A DNA stretch of 7,533 bases from the NCBI GenBank assembly GCA_005879505.1, contig VBKQ01000312.1, forward strand, positions 1-7,533. Reading direction: 5' to 3'. Both the position numbers and the translations under genes were made by a program. Origin of the DNA: Deltaproteobacteria bacterium (GTDB lineage: Bacteria; Myxococcota; Myxococcia; Myxococcales; 40CM-4-68-19). Below, in pieces: positions 6,374 to 7,533 of this stretch. Position 1 is the first letter of the stretch; each line of letters begins with the position of its first letter. A model generated the notes under the pieces. It saw only the letters and a program-made list of their open reading frames with translations. It was not told the DNA's origin and did no database searches.

Positions 6374-7533
6374 CTAGTCGTGCGCCGGGCGCGTCTCGCG
6401 CGCTTTCAGATTGAGCACGAGCGCCAGCCCGAGGATCACCGACGCCCAGAGCGCCCACAGCGTGAGATGACCGCGGTCGATCAGCGCTCCCGCGATCGCT
6501 GGACCGACGATCTGCGCTATCGACAGCAGCGACTGGTTCAGCCCGAGCACCAGGCCCTGCTCGCCACGCGAGACCTGCTGCGTGATCAGGCTGGTCAGCG
6601 AGGGCCGGAGGACGCCGTTGCCGAACGAAGCGAGCGTCGCTGCGAAGAGCAGCGCGGCGATGCCAAAGCTGGCACCGAGCAGCCCGTATCCGAGCGAACC
6701 AGCAAGGAAACCCAGCGTCACCAATCGGACCTCGCCGACGCGGCGCACGAGCACTCCCTGGCGCATCGACCCCTGCACGAGGATGCCGAGGAAGCCCGAG
6801 TACATGAAGACGTAGCCCACCTCCTTCGGGCCGAAGGCGGCGCCGTGCCAGGTGAAGCGCCGCTCCGCGAACAGCGCAAATCCGCTGGTGAAGGTCGCGA
6901 ACGCGAAGGTGAAGAGAAAGAACTCCAGCAAGAGCCCGCCGAGCGCCGGCCGCCGGAAGTACTGCAGATACGTTCCCCAATCGAGGATCCGCAGGCGCTT
7001 GCCGCCCGGCGCGATGGGAGCTTCGAGCTCCTGCTGCGCGGTCGCGGGCTGCATCTCTTCCGGGTGCGCGGGGACCGCGGGCAAGAGAAACGTGGTCCCG
7101 AGGATGCTGAGCAACGAGAGCGCGGCCGCACACAGGATCGGGACGTGGTAACCGAAATGGCTGGTCAGGTACCCCGACGCTCCGGGGCCGATGAGGAAGC
7201 CGATCCCGAAAGCGATCCCGATCACCGCGAATGCCCGCGCGCGGTCCTTCGGCGCGGTCACGTCGGCGATGTACGCCTGCGCGATGGAGAGATTGCCGGC
7301 GGTGAGACCGTCGATGATGCGCGCCAGGAAGACGAAGAAGAGGTTGGGCGCGTAAGCGAGCACGAGAAAGCCCGCGAACGTGCCGATCTGGCTGGCGGTC
7401 AGGACCGGCTTGCGCCCGAGATGATCGGAGAGCTGCCCGAGCACCGGGCCGGCGACGAGCTGGCAGAGCGCGTACGTGCTCACGAGCAGGCCTACCACGG
7501 TGGGGCTCGCGCCGAAGTGCTCCGCGTAGAAGG
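6374..7533 (-). CDS. MFS transporter, TetA/DHA1-like drug:H+ antiporter (5' end outside window)
   Basis: The visible 385 codons run from the right edge (FYAEHFGASPT, then VVGLLVSTYAL) to a TAG at 6374-6376. The Phe-Tyr-x-x-x-x-Gly-Ala-Ser segment is the loop after helix 1 in TetA-like proteins, so only the first helix or so is missing, and the internal GTG at 7498 is not the start. Seen in the sequence: motif A GQLSDHLGRKPVL after helix 2; ARIIDGLTAGN and AYIADVT in helices 4-5; and a motif C-like GIAFGIGFLIGPGASGYL in helix 5, typical of antiporters. Also seen are a charged central loop (HPEEMQPATAQQELEAP) between the two six-helix halves, and LVQGSMRQGVLVRRVGE as the motif A echo in the second half. 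It sits in the inner membrane and exports a small molecule against protons. The substrate cannot be read from sequence, and TetA likeness does not prove tetracycline resistance. It is convergent with the TonB-family gene. Confidence 0.9.
   Translation of the reverse strand, partial: FYAEHFGASPTVVGLLVSTYALCQLVAGPVLGQLSDHLGRKPVLTASQIGTFAGFLVLAYAPNLFFVFLARIIDGLTAGNLSIAQAYIADVTAPKDRARAFAVIGIAFGIGFLIGPGASGYLTSHFGYHVPILCAAALSLLSILGTTFLLPAVPAHPEEMQPATAQQELEAPIAPGGKRLRILDWGTYLQYFRRPALGGLLLEFFLFTFAFATFTSGFALFAERRFTWHGAAFGPKEVGYVFMYSGFLGILVQGSMRQGVLVRRVGEVRLVTLGFLAGSLGYGLLGASFGIAALLFAATLASFGNGVLRPSLTSLITQQVSRGEQGLVLGLNQSLLSIAQIVGPAIAGALIDRGHLTLWALWASVILGLALVLNLKARETRPAHD

Noticed and set aside
4734..7133. 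A 799-codon open frame on the minus strand, antisense to the TonB-family gene and out of frame with the MFS gene
   Set aside because: Its product is dominated by Arg/Ala/Leu/Gly without domains, and it lies over two well-supported genes. Long antisense frames are expected in DNA with strong G/C third-position bias.

Overview
The window is high-GC bacterial chromosome. The gene content points to a delta-proteobacterial / Myxococcota-like lineage: a PD40 surface protein, a TonB-type protein with a long linker, a SpoIID/LytB enzyme with an RR-containing leader in a non-sporulation setting, and a TetA-like MFS pump. This assignment is inference from gene types and codon use; no rRNA or marker gene is present. 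Hand counts of two 60-nt samples give 32 G+C at 661-720 and 44 G+C at 2761-2820, so the left part looks compositionally different from the right.

Left part (1-2222), accessory. It opens with the C-terminal end of an unrecognised protein (to 179). A gene-free leader with a perfect 7-bp dyad hairpin follows. Next is a complete 318-aa PD40 beta-propeller protein (521-1477). After that lies a degraded mobile-element zone: direct repeats resembling an IS21-family end (about 1801-1848), the last 50 codons of an istB-like gene on the minus strand (1861-2013), and, fused to its broken edge, the C-terminal end of a tyrosine recombinase on the plus strand (from about 2014). The recombinase frame runs into the 3' end of a tRNA-Lys(UUU) gene (2223-2295, minus). 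This layout is typical of a decayed integrative element at a tRNA attachment site.

Right part (2296-7533), more like core chromosome. An aminotransferase class IV gene (2405-3301, GTG start) overlaps by 4 bases (ATGA) a SpoIID/LytB-type peptidoglycan enzyme gene that is split by a frameshift near 3500-3525. A good intrinsic terminator (4882-4907) ends this two-gene unit. A TonB-family energy transducer (5046-6314) follows, with a possible -10 element so close to its ATG that the transcript may be almost leaderless. Convergent to it is a TetA/DHA1-like MFS transporter (6374 to beyond the right edge, minus strand, 5' end missing).

No CRISPR array, rRNA or recognisable multi-gene defence system is visible. 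The most notable points are the recombinase/istB scar beside tRNA-Lys and the frameshifted SpoIID-like gene. I do not see convincing evidence of an undescribed system.
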